Assembly (NCBI GenBank): GCA_910577275.1
Contig: CAJTMW010000009.1
Location: forward strand, 114,680-171,302
Length of the DNA: 56,623 nt
Source of the DNA: an uncultured Lachnospiraceae bacterium
Lineage (GTDB): Bacteria; Bacillota; Clostridia; Lachnospirales; Lachnospiraceae
Reading direction: 5' to 3'
The position numbers and the translations under genes were made by a program. Positions within the stretch are counted from its first letter, which is position 1. The number at the start of each line of letters is the position of its first letter. Under the pieces are notes generated by a model. That model did not search any database, was not told the origin of the DNA, and saw only the letters and a program-made list of their open reading frames with translations. Shown here piece by piece: positions 33,422-41,780 of the stretch.

Positions 33422-34357
33422 ATGGCGAGGTATGAAAAGGCGACGCAGCCTACAATGTATTTTATCGGAGTGACAACGGGAAAATCCTCGATTATGAAAG
33501 TGTTTCCCAAATGGTCCAGGGAGCTTGGTCTGGGGGCGGTAATCAAAGGAATTGATTTTAAGCCCCATTCCCCGGCGGAGGCGTACAGGGAGGCGGTAAT
33601 GTTCATCAAGGAAGACCCTCTTTCCCTTGGCGCGCTGGTGACAACTCATAAGATTGATTTGTTTCGGACCTGCAGGGATTTGTTTGACTATGTAGACCCT
33701 TATGCGGAGCAGCTTGGAGAGGTTTCCTCCATTTCCAAAAAGGACGGGAAGCTCTGCGCTCATGCAAAAGACCCTATCTCCAGCGGACTGGCTCTCCAGA
33801 AGTTTGTGCCGGAAGATTTCTGGGGACAGTATGGCGGGGACGTGATGCTCATGGGAGCGGGCGGCAGCACGCTGGCGATGTCCATTTATTTTGCGAAGGT
33901 CTGCAAGGGCGGAAATGTGCCGGGGAAAATTTATATTACCAACAGGAGCGAGCCCCGTCTTTCTTCCGCAAAGGAAATTTTAAAGGGATTAAACCCGGAG
34001 GTTTCCTTTGAATTTTGCTACAATCCGAAGCCGGAAGACAATGACGGGACGTTAAAGAGTTTAAAGCCCCACTCCCTGATAGTGAATGCAACGGGGCTGG
34101 GCAAGGACGCGCCGGGCTCGCCCATTACGGACAATGCAGAATTTCCAAAGGACAGTCTGGTATGGGAAATCAATTACCGGGGCGATTTGATTTTTGCCCG
34201 GCAGGCAAAAGCGCAGCAGGAGGAAAAAAATCTTCATGTGGAGATGGGATGGGATTACTTCATCTACGGATGGACTCAGGTGATTGAGGAGGTATTCCAC
34301 ATTACCATCGATGCAAAGAAGATTGAGCGGCTGAGCGAGCTGGCGGGGCAGGCCTAA
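33422..34357 (+). CDS. Shikimate dehydrogenase-like (AroE family) oxidoreductase
   Basis: 311 residues, longer than housekeeping AroE (about 270-290). The N-terminal catalytic domain has GVTTGKSSIMKVFPKW and GALVTTHKIDLFR, where the Lys matches the catalytic Lys of AroE. A paired Asp lies in AHAKDPISSG. The NAD(P) domain has LMGAGGSTLAMSIYFAK and INATGLGK-like VNATGLGKDAPGSP. The location among sugar-acid genes, far from aromatic amino acid genes, argues for a carbohydrate substrate such as a cyclic or deoxy keto-acid rather than shikimate. It starts 27 bases after the cupin gene; RBS AAAAGGAG. Confidence 0.8.
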   Translation: MARYEKATQPTMYFIGVTTGKSSIMKVFPKWSRELGLGAVIKGIDFKPHSPAEAYREAVMFIKEDPLSLGALVTTHKIDLFRTCRDLFDYVDPYAEQLGEVSSISKKDGKLCAHAKDPISSGLALQKFVPEDFWGQYGGDVMLMGAGGSTLAMSIYFAKVCKGGNVPGKIYITNRSEPRLSSAKEILKGLNPEVSFEFCYNPKPEDNDGTLKSLKPHSLIVNATGLGKDAPGSPITDNAEFPKDSLVWEINYRGDLIFARQAKAQQEEKNLHVEMGWDYFIYGWTQVIEEVFHITIDAKKIERLSELAGQA

Positions 34358-34446
34358 GGGAGAACCGGGACAGAGCACAGATAAGTATGCGGGACCTGAC
34401 GATAGATTCAAAGTCTTGCGGAGGCGCTGCGGCGACGGAGGAAAAA

Positions 34447-35400
34447 ATGAGAGAAATCATGTCCGTCCTGGGCGGACTTAAGGGAGAAAAACTGGGAATC
34501 TGCCAGTGTCACGAGCATTTAATGCTGCGAAAGGGAGAGGGGTATTACATAAATCCTGATTTATGCATGGACGATGTGGAGAAGTCCGCGGCGGAGGCGG
34601 AAAGCTATCGAAGGGCGGGAGGAAGAACCCTGATAGACGCCCAGCCTGTGGGATGCTGCCGTATGGAAAAGGGGCTTTGCGAAATCGCGGAAAGAAGCGG
34701 CGTGCAAATCCTTGCCTCCACCGGCTTTCACAAAAGAGTATTTTATCCCCGGGGGCATTGGCTGTTCCGGAAAACGGAAAGGGAGCTTCAAAACATTTTT
34801 GAGGCTGAAATTTTTCAGGGGATGTACATAGATTGCGACGGGCAGTTTTCGGGAAAGCAGACGAAAGCCAGAGCGGGAATTGTGAAGCTTGCCCTGGAGA
34901 GTACGGATTCTTTCCGGGCGGAAAAAGCCCTTTTTACCGCCGCCGTATCCGCGGCAGTTCACGGGGAAAGGAGCCTTCTGGTGCATACGGAGCCGGAGAG
35001 CCCTGTAACGGAGTTTCTTGCCTTTGCAGAAAAGCTGGGCATGGAGCCGGGTCGGATTGCCCTCTGCCATATGGACAGGACAAAGGCGGAGCGTGCGGTT
35101 CATTTAGAGGCGTTAGCGTGGGGCGCTTATCTGGAATACGACACCATCGGGCGTTTTAAATACCATGATAACGAGCGGGAAGCGGAGCAGATAGAGGAAA
35201 TCCTGGACAAAGGCTTCGGAGGAAGGCTCCTGCTCTCCCTCGATACCACGGCGGCGAGAATGAAGGCTTATAATAAGGAAGCAATCGGGCTTGACTATAT
35301 TCTGACAGAGTTTATTCCCTTTATGGAAAAAAGAGGAATGGAGAGGTCTGTCATTTTGAAAATGCTGACGGATAACAGCAGGAGGTATCTGGAGGCGTGA
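34447..35400 (+). CDS. Phosphotriesterase-family amidohydrolase, possible lactonase
   Basis: 317 residues. ATG 34447 follows GGAGGA (34437-34442). The full set of binuclear-metal ligands of the PTE fold can be traced: His-x-His in CQCHEHLML, a carboxylated Lys in RAGIVKLALE, His in LLVHTEP, His in ALCHMDR, and Asp in LLSLDTTA near the C-terminus. Members are phosphotriesterases or, more often, lactonases and sugar-phosphate lactonases. Given the neighbours it probably opens a sugar lactone or sugar-phosphate lactone. It would then be a second lactonase beside the SMP-30 protein, perhaps acting after phosphorylation. Confidence 0.8.
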   Translation: MREIMSVLGGLKGEKLGICQCHEHLMLRKGEGYYINPDLCMDDVEKSAAEAESYRRAGGRTLIDAQPVGCCRMEKGLCEIAERSGVQILASTGFHKRVFYPRGHWLFRKTERELQNIFEAEIFQGMYIDCDGQFSGKQTKARAGIVKLALESTDSFRAEKALFTAAVSAAVHGERSLLVHTEPESPVTEFLAFAEKLGMEPGRIALCHMDRTKAERAVHLEALAWGAYLEYDTIGRFKYHDNEREAEQIEEILDKGFGGRLLLSLDTTAARMKAYNKEAIGLDYILTEFIPFMEKRGMERSVILKMLTDNSRRYLEA

Positions 35401-35431
35401 GAGAATCTACAGAAGAATTGGAGGATAGAAA

Positions 35432-36073
35432 ATGAATGTGGCAGAAGTAATTGAAAAATTAAAAGTAGTACCTGTGATAAAGCTGGATGACGCAAATGAC
35501 GCGGTTCCTCTGGGAAAGGCTCTTGTGGAGGGCGGCCTGCCGGTGGCGGAAATCACTTTCCGCACGGAAGCGGCGGAGGAGGCCATCAGAAGGATGAGCG
35601 GCGCTTATCCCGAAATTGCCGTGGGAGCCGGAACGTTGACGAGCGTTGAGCAGGCGAAAAGAGCGCTGGACGCGGGGGCGTCCTTCTTTGTATCGCCGGG
35701 ATTCCATAAAGGGATAACGGAGTTTGCCATTCAGAATAACATACCTGTTTATCCCGGCGTCTGCACCCCTACGGAGCTTATGATGGCCATGGAATACGGC
35801 CTGCCGGTGGTGAAATTTTTCCCGGCCGGACAGTACGGCGGCCTGAAAACAATTAAAGCCTTAAGCGGCCCGTTTCCCCGGATGAAATTTATGCCCACAG
35901 GCGGAATCAATCAGGGTAATATCAGGGAGTATCTGGCGGAGCCCTGTGTGATTGCCTGCGGCGGAAGCTGGATGGTGAAAGACGATATGCTGAAAAAACA
36001 GGATTTTGACGGAATCAGGCAGCTTGTGAGCGAGGCTGTGGCGCTGGTTTCCGGGGAAGGAAGCAAGGAATGA
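35432..36073 (+). CDS. eda: KDPG/KHG aldolase family protein
   Basis: 213 residues, the usual length. It cleaves 2-keto-3-deoxy-6-phosphogluconate (or a related keto-deoxy acid) to pyruvate and an aldehyde. The Schiff-base Lys128 lies in VVKFFPAGQYGG and the catalytic Glu40 in AEITFRTEAA; also GAGTLTSVEQA, SPGFHKGI and MPTGGINQGN. RBS TTGGAGGA. It shares the ATGA overlap with the next gene. It is the carbon-cleaving end point of this operon, which is the main reason to read the locus as a sugar-acid (Entner-Doudoroff or uronate type) pathway. Confidence 0.93.
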   Translation: MNVAEVIEKLKVVPVIKLDDANDAVPLGKALVEGGLPVAEITFRTEAAEEAIRRMSGAYPEIAVGAGTLTSVEQAKRALDAGASFFVSPGFHKGITEFAIQNNIPVYPGVCTPTELMMAMEYGLPVVKFFPAGQYGGLKTIKALSGPFPRMKFMPTGGINQGNIREYLAEPCVIACGGSWMVKDDMLKKQDFDGIRQLVSEAVALVSGEGSKE

Positions 36074-37017
36074 AAATACTGGTGACGCCTACTTCCTTGA
36101 AGGAGGACAGCCCTCTGGAAGCTATGCGGATTTTAAGGGAATATACGGATGATTTGGTGTTCAATCCTTACGGACGGCCGCTGACGGAAGAAGAACTTTT
36201 ACCCCTTTTGCAGGACTGCGACGGTTACATAGCGGGGCTTGACTGGATAACGGGAAAGGCTCTGGCAGGCGCAAAGAGGCTTAAGGTGATTTCAAGATAC
36301 GGCGTAGGCTATGACCGGGTGGACATGCCGGAGGCAAAAAAGCGCAACATTACGGTTACCAACACCCCGGGAGTAAATTCCAGAGCCGTGGCGGAGCTGA
36401 CCTTTGGCCTGATTTTGTCCCTTGTAAGGAAAATCCCCTGGCTGAATGAAAAGACCGGCAGCGGTCAGTGGGTCCGCTACAGCGGAGCGGAGCTGAACGG
36501 AAAAATCCTGGGAGTCGTGGGACTTGGGGCGATTGGGAGGATTGTGGCGCAGTACGGAAAAGCCTTCGGCATGACGGTGCTCGCCTATGACCCGTATATT
36601 GATAAGGATTATTGCGAAAAGGAAAATTTTGAGGTCAGCGGCCTCTCAACACTTCTTGCGCGGGCGGACGTGATTACGCTGCATGTTCCCCTGCTCCCGG
36701 AGACCCGTCATATGATAAATGAAGACGCTTTTGCCGGAATGAAACAGGGAGCGTTTCTTGTGAATACCGCAAGGGGAGGACTGATTGACGAGGAGGCGGC
36801 CGCGCTTGCCCTTGAGAGCGGGAAGCTGCGGGGACTGGGACTGGACGCCTTCGAGCAGGAGCCGCCGCAGAAAAGTCCGCTGTTTGGCAGGGACGACGTG
36901 GTATTAACGCCCCATGCAGGCGCCCACACAAAGGAAGCCGTGGAGAAGATGGCGATGCTCTCCGTGGAAAATCTGATACAGGTGCTGGAGAAGAAGCCCT
37001 GTAAGTATATATTGTGA
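36070..37017 (+). CDS. D-isomer 2-hydroxyacid dehydrogenase (phosphoglycerate dehydrogenase-like)
   Basis: 315 residues, without the C-terminal ACT regulatory domain of SerA. NAD-binding GVVGLGAIGRIVAQ near 155; catalytic Arg in VNTARGGLID, Glu in DAFEQEPP and His in LTPHAGAHT. The start overlaps the aldolase stop as ATGA. It interconverts a 2-hydroxyacid and 2-oxoacid. Placed after a pyruvate-forming aldolase it may reduce a keto-acid product (for example glyoxylate, hydroxypyruvate or tartronate semialdehyde) and recycle NADH. It is the last gene of the sugar locus. Confidence 0.87.
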   Translation: MKILVTPTSLKEDSPLEAMRILREYTDDLVFNPYGRPLTEEELLPLLQDCDGYIAGLDWITGKALAGAKRLKVISRYGVGYDRVDMPEAKKRNITVTNTPGVNSRAVAELTFGLILSLVRKIPWLNEKTGSGQWVRYSGAELNGKILGVVGLGAIGRIVAQYGKAFGMTVLAYDPYIDKDYCEKENFEVSGLSTLLARADVITLHVPLLPETRHMINEDAFAGMKQGAFLVNTARGGLIDEEAAALALESGKLRGLGLDAFEQEPPQKSPLFGRDDVVLTPHAGAHTKEAVEKMAMLSVENLIQVLEKKPCKYIL

Positions 37018-37050
37018 AAACGGGAAAGGCGGTACAGCCCCAACGAGAGG

Positions 37051-38499
37051 TCAATGCCCCGCAGTTTCGCTGCGTTGCAGGTTTGATGCCCTGTCAGCTT
37101 GCTGCGGGGGTGCTGACTTTGGTATGATTAGTATGACTTTGAAGCCGTCGTACTTGCTATGGTCTATTAAAATTTTCCCATTATGCCCTTTTGCAATCTG
37201 CTTCACAATAAGCAAGCCTAAACCGTGCCGCTGTTCGGTAGTATTTGTATCGCAAATCATATAATGCGGCGTATTGTTCAGCCTGTCAATCTGTTCGTCT
37301 GAAGCTCCTGTACCGTTATCTTCAATGCAAATCCTACAGGTATTGTTATCATCATCTACGGACGCATAAATAACACACCCGTTTTCATTGTGGTTGATAC
37401 TGTTCTGAATAAGGTTTGATATTGCGCGTTTCAGTAAATCCTTATCAGCATTAATGTAACAGGCAGAGCGGGTATCAGACGTTTTCCATTCAATGGGAAA
37501 TTTATCATCAATATTCGTGTTCATGAAATCCACAATAACCTGCCGGACAATAGATATTGCATTTTCCTGTTTCATTGTCAGCGGCTGCATATCATATTCA
37601 AGCCTGGAAGCGAGATTGAGGTCGTTAATCAGGTCTTTTATTCGCCGGCTTTGCTTTACAATGACAGAAGCTTTTTTACGCTCGATTTCTGAAAGATTTT
37701 TTGAATTTTCCAACTGTCCGGCGTATCCCATAATCATTGACAGCGGCGTTCTGACATCATGGGAAACGCCCGCAATCCAGTTTGCCCTTGCAGTTTCTTT
37801 TTTCCGCAGCTGCCCGGCCTGCATTTGTAATATTTCAGATGCTTTATTGAGTTTTTCAGCTAATTCGGAGAGCAGCCCTTTTTCTTTAATGCAAACAGGA
37901 CTGCCGTCTGACAAATTCTGTATTCCGTTTGTTATTGGTCGGATGGAGCGTAACAATTTTGAATCAACGGCAACATATATGAGGAAAATCAAGACAATAT
38001 TGACAGCCAAAATAATAATTATATTCCTGGGTAAACCGGCAATAAAGTGGTAGTCCCAGCTTGCCCGTGTATGCTTCCAAAATCTGTCTTTTGGAAATCC
38101 TAATACCAATAATCCGCTCTGGGCGCCTCCCGTAAAAGCGGGGTATCCATTTACATAGCCGCGGGTCAGCTGCGCTATATCCGATAATGTATATTGCACA
38201 GGGATATTGTCAGGCAGATTATCTGTCCGCCATACAACCTGCCGCGTATCATTGTCAATAAAAAAAGCCCAGGCATTTTCTTCTTCCAGCTTCGCCATTA
38301 CATCATCAGACAGGGAATAGCCGCCATCTGTTAACTGCAATGCGGCTGCTGCGTCCTCCGCCATATCCCACGGAGAAAATGTTGACGTATTTTTCACAAA
38401 GACGAGCGCAAAAAAAGTAATATTCAAAATAACAAGAAGTATTGTGCTTAGGGTCATGATTCCCACAAAGCGGCGTATTAGTTTTGGAATACTTTTCAT
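37051..38499 (-). CDS. Sensor histidine kinase (CprK/lantibiotic-sensing type)
   Basis: 482 residues with two membrane segments (about 13-36 and 160-180) bounding an extracytoplasmic sensor of roughly 120 residues. Then a HAMP-like linker, the phosphoacceptor box VSHDVRTPLSMIMGYAG (His near 243), and the ATPase domain with NLIQNSINHN (N box), EDNGTGASD (G1) and HGLGLLIVKQ (G2). It pairs with the regulator encoded 1 base upstream. With the divergent three-gene ABC transporter it forms a cassette like CprK/CprR-CprABC of Clostridioides difficile, which senses and exports lantibiotics. The last 20 or so residues (APPQQADRASNLQRSE...) are GC-rich and atypical, probably read-through into flanking DNA. 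Confidence 0.87.
   Translation of the reverse strand: MKSIPKLIRRFVGIMTLSTILLVILNITFFALVFVKNTSTFSPWDMAEDAAAALQLTDGGYSLSDDVMAKLEEENAWAFFIDNDTRQVVWRTDNLPDNIPVQYTLSDIAQLTRGYVNGYPAFTGGAQSGLLVLGFPKDRFWKHTRASWDYHFIAGLPRNIIIILAVNIVLIFLIYVAVDSKLLRSIRPITNGIQNLSDGSPVCIKEKGLLSELAEKLNKASEILQMQAGQLRKKETARANWIAGVSHDVRTPLSMIMGYAGQLENSKNLSEIERKKASVIVKQSRRIKDLINDLNLASRLEYDMQPLTMKQENAISIVRQVIVDFMNTNIDDKFPIEWKTSDTRSACYINADKDLLKRAISNLIQNSINHNENGCVIYASVDDDNNTCRICIEDNGTGASDEQIDRLNNTPHYMICDTNTTEQRHGLGLLIVKQIAKGHNGKILIDHSKYDGFKVILIIPKSAPPQQADRASNLQRSETAGH
37057..37109. other. GC-rich inverted repeat at the convergent gene junction
   Basis: CCCCGCAG (37057-37064) and CTGCGGGG (37102-37109) are exact complements with a 37-base loop. 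They lie inside the last codons of the histidine kinase gene and just past the dehydrogenase stop, and could terminate one or both convergent transcripts. No T-run is seen. Confidence 0.35.
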
Positions 38500-38500
38500 G

Positions 38501-39205
38501 CTATTTCCCCTCTACAATTAACTTATAACCTAATCCCTTGACTGTAACCAACGAAATGGGGTGTGAAGGATTTTGTTCTATTTTTTCTCTGATACGGCGT
38601 ATATGCGCCATTAAAGAATTTTCATATCCAAAGGGATTGTCGCCCCATGCTGCTTCGCACAATGCGTCAATCGTCACAATACGCCCGGCATTGCGATATA
38701 AGACAGACAGCAAATCATGTTCTTTTGCTGTCAATGGGATGTGTTCATCATTCTTTATGACCTCCGCACGCGAAAAATCAATTTGACTATCATGTAAGCA
38801 TACAAGAGGATTTTCGTCTTTGTAGCTTCTGCGTAAGATTGCCATGACACGAAACAAAAGCTCTTTTGGCAAAAAGGGTTTTATAATATAATCATCGGCT
38901 CCCAAACCAAAGCCTTTGAATTTATCATCATCTTCGCCGCGGGCAGTAAGAAAAAGAATGGGGTAATCGCCGCCTTTCTTTAACTGTTCCATTAACTCAA
39001 ACCCGTTCCCGTCCGGAAGCATTACGTCAAGTATTGCTAATTCCGGACGGGATTTTACAGCTTGTTCCTTAGCTTCTTTCACATTTTTTGCAGTTTTGAC
39101 ATTTTGAAATCCGTATTCAGTCAAAATAGACAAAACCATATCTAAAAGCTCCTGTTCATCATCAACAAGCAGTATACGTTTATTCAGCAGATAATCTTCA
39201 TTCAT
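38501..39205 (-). CDS. OmpR/PhoB-family response regulator
   Basis: 234 residues. The start complementary to 39203-39205 follows AAAGGAGATTGACT. Receiver domain with phospho-Asp in LAILDVMLPDGNG (near residue 56), acidic pocket LLVDDEQE, Thr in LFLTARG and Lys in YIIKPFLPKE. A winged-helix effector domain follows (PLTAKEHDLLSVLYRN, ENSLMAHIRRIREKIE, LVTVKGLGYKL). It probably activates the divergent ABC operon at the ATGTAAGGTA direct repeat (39351-39371). It is cotranscribed with the kinase. Confidence 0.92.
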   Translation of the reverse strand: MNEDYLLNKRILLVDDEQELLDMVLSILTEYGFQNVKTAKNVKEAKEQAVKSRPELAILDVMLPDGNGFELMEQLKKGGDYPILFLTARGEDDDKFKGFGLGADDYIIKPFLPKELLFRVMAILRRSYKDENPLVCLHDSQIDFSRAEVIKNDEHIPLTAKEHDLLSVLYRNAGRIVTIDALCEAAWGDNPFGYENSLMAHIRRIREKIEQNPSHPISLVTVKGLGYKLIVEGK

Positions 39206-39350
39206 AGTCAATCTCCTTTCACAGCTACATCGTAACATCTCGACTGCCGTCTCGATGGGTTTCTCGTCAAATACGGCTTCATGTAAGCATGAACTGTACT
39301 TTCCCTGTTATTTTACCATATATTTATGAATTTTTTGGGGATTTATGAAA

Positions 39351-39371
39351 ATGTAAGGTAGATGTAAGGTA
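39351..39371 (+). promoter_or_regulatory. Direct repeat, probable response-regulator box
   Basis: ATGTAAGGTA (39351-39360) is repeated exactly at 39362-39371, an 11-base period that places both copies on one face of the helix, as OmpR-family regulators prefer. It lies 60-80 bases before the ABC ATPase gene. A poor -35 (ATGTTG, 39378-39383) and TAACAT (39401-39406) follow at 17 bases, fitting an activated promoter. A separate TTCATG-taag-CATGAA palindrome is at 39278-39293. Confidence 0.65.
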
Positions 39372-39431
39372 AAGAGAATGTTGTCACAAGGTTGCGCTGG
39401 TAACATGTAGGCAAAGAAAGGAGATGTTTAT

Positions 39432-40196
39432 ATGGATTACATAATCACAACAAAACAGTTGACAAAAAAATACAAATCTTTTGTGGCTGTTAATAACGTT
39501 TCGTTGAACATTCGGAAAGGCAGTATTTACGGCTTTCTCGGTCCTAATGGTGCGGGCAAATCCACTACTATGAAAATGCTCTTGGGATTGACAGCGCCCA
39601 CAAAAGGCAGTTTCACAATCGATGGAAAGCAATTTCCGAATGACCGCCTTTCCATTTTGAAAGAAGTAGGTTCCTTTATCGAATCACCCTCTTTTTATGC
39701 AAATCTGACCGGCAAAGAAAACCTTGATATTATCCGCCGCATCTTGGGACTTTCCAAAAGTTCTGTTACGGATGCATTGGAGCTTGTCGGGCTTTCTGAA
39801 TTTGGCGGGCGACTTGCAAAAAAATATTCATTGGGTATGAAGCAGCGCTTGGGACTTGCCGGAGCTTTGTTGGGCAGACCACCTATTTTGATTTTAGATG
39901 AACCTACAAATGGACTTGACCCATCCGGCATACATGAAATCCGAAATTTGATTAAATCGCTGCCCGGTCTTTACGATTGCACAGTTCTCATTTCTTCGCA
40001 TATGCTGTCCGAAATTGAGTTAATGGCAGACGATATAGGAATACTCAATCATGGTCATCTGCTGTTTGAGGGAAGTCTGGACGAATTACGGAAGAACGCA
40101 TTACAGTCTGGATTTGCTGCGGATAATTTGGAAGAAATGTTCCTGTCTATGGTTGATAAAGACAATGCCAGCAGAAAGCAGAGGGCGGAACTATGA
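39432..40196 (+). CDS. ABC transporter ATPase, lantibiotic-immunity type (CprA/LanF/BcrA-like)
   Basis: 254 residues. Walker A GPNGAGKSTTMK near 40, Q-loop region SFIESPSFYANLTG, signature YSLGMKQRLGLAGALLG, Walker B ILILDEPTNGLDPSG, H-loop SSHMLSEIE. FIESPSFY is common in BcrA/LanF proteins, which protect cells by removing lantibiotics or bacitracin-like peptides from the membrane. RBS AAAGGAG. Its stop overlaps the next gene's start by 4 bases. It works with the two membrane proteins that follow, under the adjacent two-component system. Confidence 0.92.
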   Translation: MDYIITTKQLTKKYKSFVAVNNVSLNIRKGSIYGFLGPNGAGKSTTMKMLLGLTAPTKGSFTIDGKQFPNDRLSILKEVGSFIESPSFYANLTGKENLDIIRRILGLSKSSVTDALELVGLSEFGGRLAKKYSLGMKQRLGLAGALLGRPPILILDEPTNGLDPSGIHEIRNLIKSLPGLYDCTVLISSHMLSEIELMADDIGILNHGHLLFEGSLDELRKNALQSGFAADNLEEMFLSMVDKDNASRKQRAEL

Positions 40197-40918
40197 GGAC
40201 ATTTACAATCGAGCTTAGAAAAGAAAAGCGCACAGGTGTTATTCCGTTAATGCTTGCAGTCGGCATTCTGGGGGCAGCATACGCCTTTGTCAATTTCATT
40301 GTGCGGAAAAACACTCTTTTAAATCTGCCATTGGCTCCTATGGACGTGCTGCTTACGCAGTTGTATGGCATGATTATGGTTCTGAATATGTTCGGTATCA
40401 TAGTCGCCGCCTGTATGATTTACAATATGGAATTTAAGGGAAGCGCCGTCAAAAAAATGTATATGCTTCCTGTGAGTGTTCCGATTATGTATTTTTGCAA
40501 ATTTCTGATTTTAACTGTCATGCTCTTTATTGTAATAGTTTTTCAGAATCTGGCGCTTACAAAAATAGGTCTCACCAATTTACCGCAAGGCGCATTTGAG
40601 TTTGGGACGCTGCTGTCTTTTGCCGGATATTCATTTATAACGTCGATGCCCGTATTATCCTTTATGGTTTTTGTATCTTCCCGCTTTGAAAATATGTGGA
40701 TGCCTCTTGGTATCGGTGTGGCAGGATTTTTAAGCGGGATGGCATTGGCTGCGCCGGATAATATTTTTCTTTGCATACATCCCTTTGTGATTATGCTCAA
40801 ACCCGCTGTTGCAATGAGCGCACAGCCGGATATAACAGTTATGATTTTTTCGCTGGTTGAGACAGCCATTTTCTTTTTTTTCGGATTATGGGCTGCAAAA
40901 TACCTGCGCTACGAATAG
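40193..40918 (+). CDS. ABC-2 type permease, lantibiotic-immunity subunit (LanE-like)
   Basis: 241 residues with about six membrane segments and a short cytoplasmic N-terminus (MRTFTIELRKEKRTG) typical of LanE/LanG/CprB subunits. It forms the membrane part of the peptide-expelling transporter. It overlaps the ATPase gene (ATGA), so expression is coupled. Confidence 0.87.
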   Translation: MRTFTIELRKEKRTGVIPLMLAVGILGAAYAFVNFIVRKNTLLNLPLAPMDVLLTQLYGMIMVLNMFGIIVAACMIYNMEFKGSAVKKMYMLPVSVPIMYFCKFLILTVMLFIVIVFQNLALTKIGLTNLPQGAFEFGTLLSFAGYSFITSMPVLSFMVFVSSRFENMWMPLGIGVAGFLSGMALAAPDNIFLCIHPFVIMLKPAVAMSAQPDITVMIFSLVETAIFFFFGLWAAKYLRYE

Positions 40919-40930
40919 GAGGTGCAGAAT

Positions 40931-41695
40931 ATGAGCTTTTCAGAACTGCTTAAAATCGAGTTTATGAAAGTAAAGCGAGGTAAAATAATACCTCTGATTT
41001 TTATAGCTCCGCTGTTGGTAGCAGCTTCCGGCGTGGCAAACCTGCAAAATTATTTTTCGCCGGAATATACAAACGCATGGGCGGCTATGTTCATTCAGAG
41101 CGCATTAGTTTATGCCTATTATCTGCTTCCATTCAGCATGATTGTTGTATGTGTGATGCTTGTGGGACGCGAAACAGGGAACAACGGAATTTTGAAAATG
41201 TTAGCCTTACCTGTCAGCCGCTATGCCCTTTCAACGGCAAAATTTTGTGTACTTCTCTTTTATTTGTTTATGGAAATGGTTGTTTTCCTTGTTGCTTTTG
41301 TGATAACAGGATTGATTGCAACGAAGAGTACAGGAATCACAGAAGCATTACCAATCATGTATTTGCTGAAGTGGTGTGCCGGATTATTTTTAACTATGCT
41401 CCCCGGTGTGGCGACAATGTGGGCGATTACCGTACTGTTTGAAAAACCGTTACTGTCCGTCGGCTTAAACCTGCTTTTTGTTATCCCCGGCGTATTAGTA
41501 GCAAATACGCCGCTTTGGGTGGTTTACCCTTATTGCTACAGCGGTTATCTGGTTTCCAGCTCCCTCCATGATTTTACGACAGGGGGCGTCAGCGCCGGTT
41601 TTGACCTGTTCCCGTTTTTACCGTGTGCAATTTTGGTTTTTGCATTGGTACTTACAGTGGCGGTGAGACAGTTTGGGAAAAAAGAGATGAGGTAA
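40931..41695 (+). CDS. ABC-2 type permease, lantibiotic-immunity subunit (LanG-like)
   Basis: 254 residues, about six membrane segments. ATG 40931 follows AGGAGGTGCAG; a GTG at 40922 lies inside that ribosome site and is rejected. The start SFSELLKIEFMKVKRGK is the usual LanG-type cytoplasmic lead, followed by membrane helices. It is the second membrane subunit. No lantibiotic precursor, LanB/C/M or peptidase gene follows, so the cassette is for defence rather than production. Confidence 0.87.
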   Translation: MSFSELLKIEFMKVKRGKIIPLIFIAPLLVAASGVANLQNYFSPEYTNAWAAMFIQSALVYAYYLLPFSMIVVCVMLVGRETGNNGILKMLALPVSRYALSTAKFCVLLFYLFMEMVVFLVAFVITGLIATKSTGITEALPIMYLLKWCAGLFLTMLPGVATMWAITVLFEKPLLSVGLNLLFVIPGVLVANTPLWVVYPYCYSGYLVSSSLHDFTTGGVSAGFDLFPFLPCAILVFALVLTVAVRQFGKKEMR

Positions 41696-41731
41696 GCTGC
41701 GGGAAAGCCGTTGGCGGCATCGAAAATGAAA

Positions 41732-41775
41732 AAGTGTAAAGTCTTGAGAAAACTTAAGAAAGAGGCTTTACACTT
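41732..41775. terminator. Hairpin after the ABC operon, between convergent genes
   Basis: AAGTGTAAAG (41732-41741) and CTTTACACTT (41766-41775) form a perfect 10-bp stem, with an inner CTT...AAG pair in the loop. ATTTGTT follows on the plus strand. It can terminate the ABC operon and, read from the other side, the small minus-strand gene ending at 41781. Confidence 0.6.
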
Positions 41776-41780
41776 ATTTG

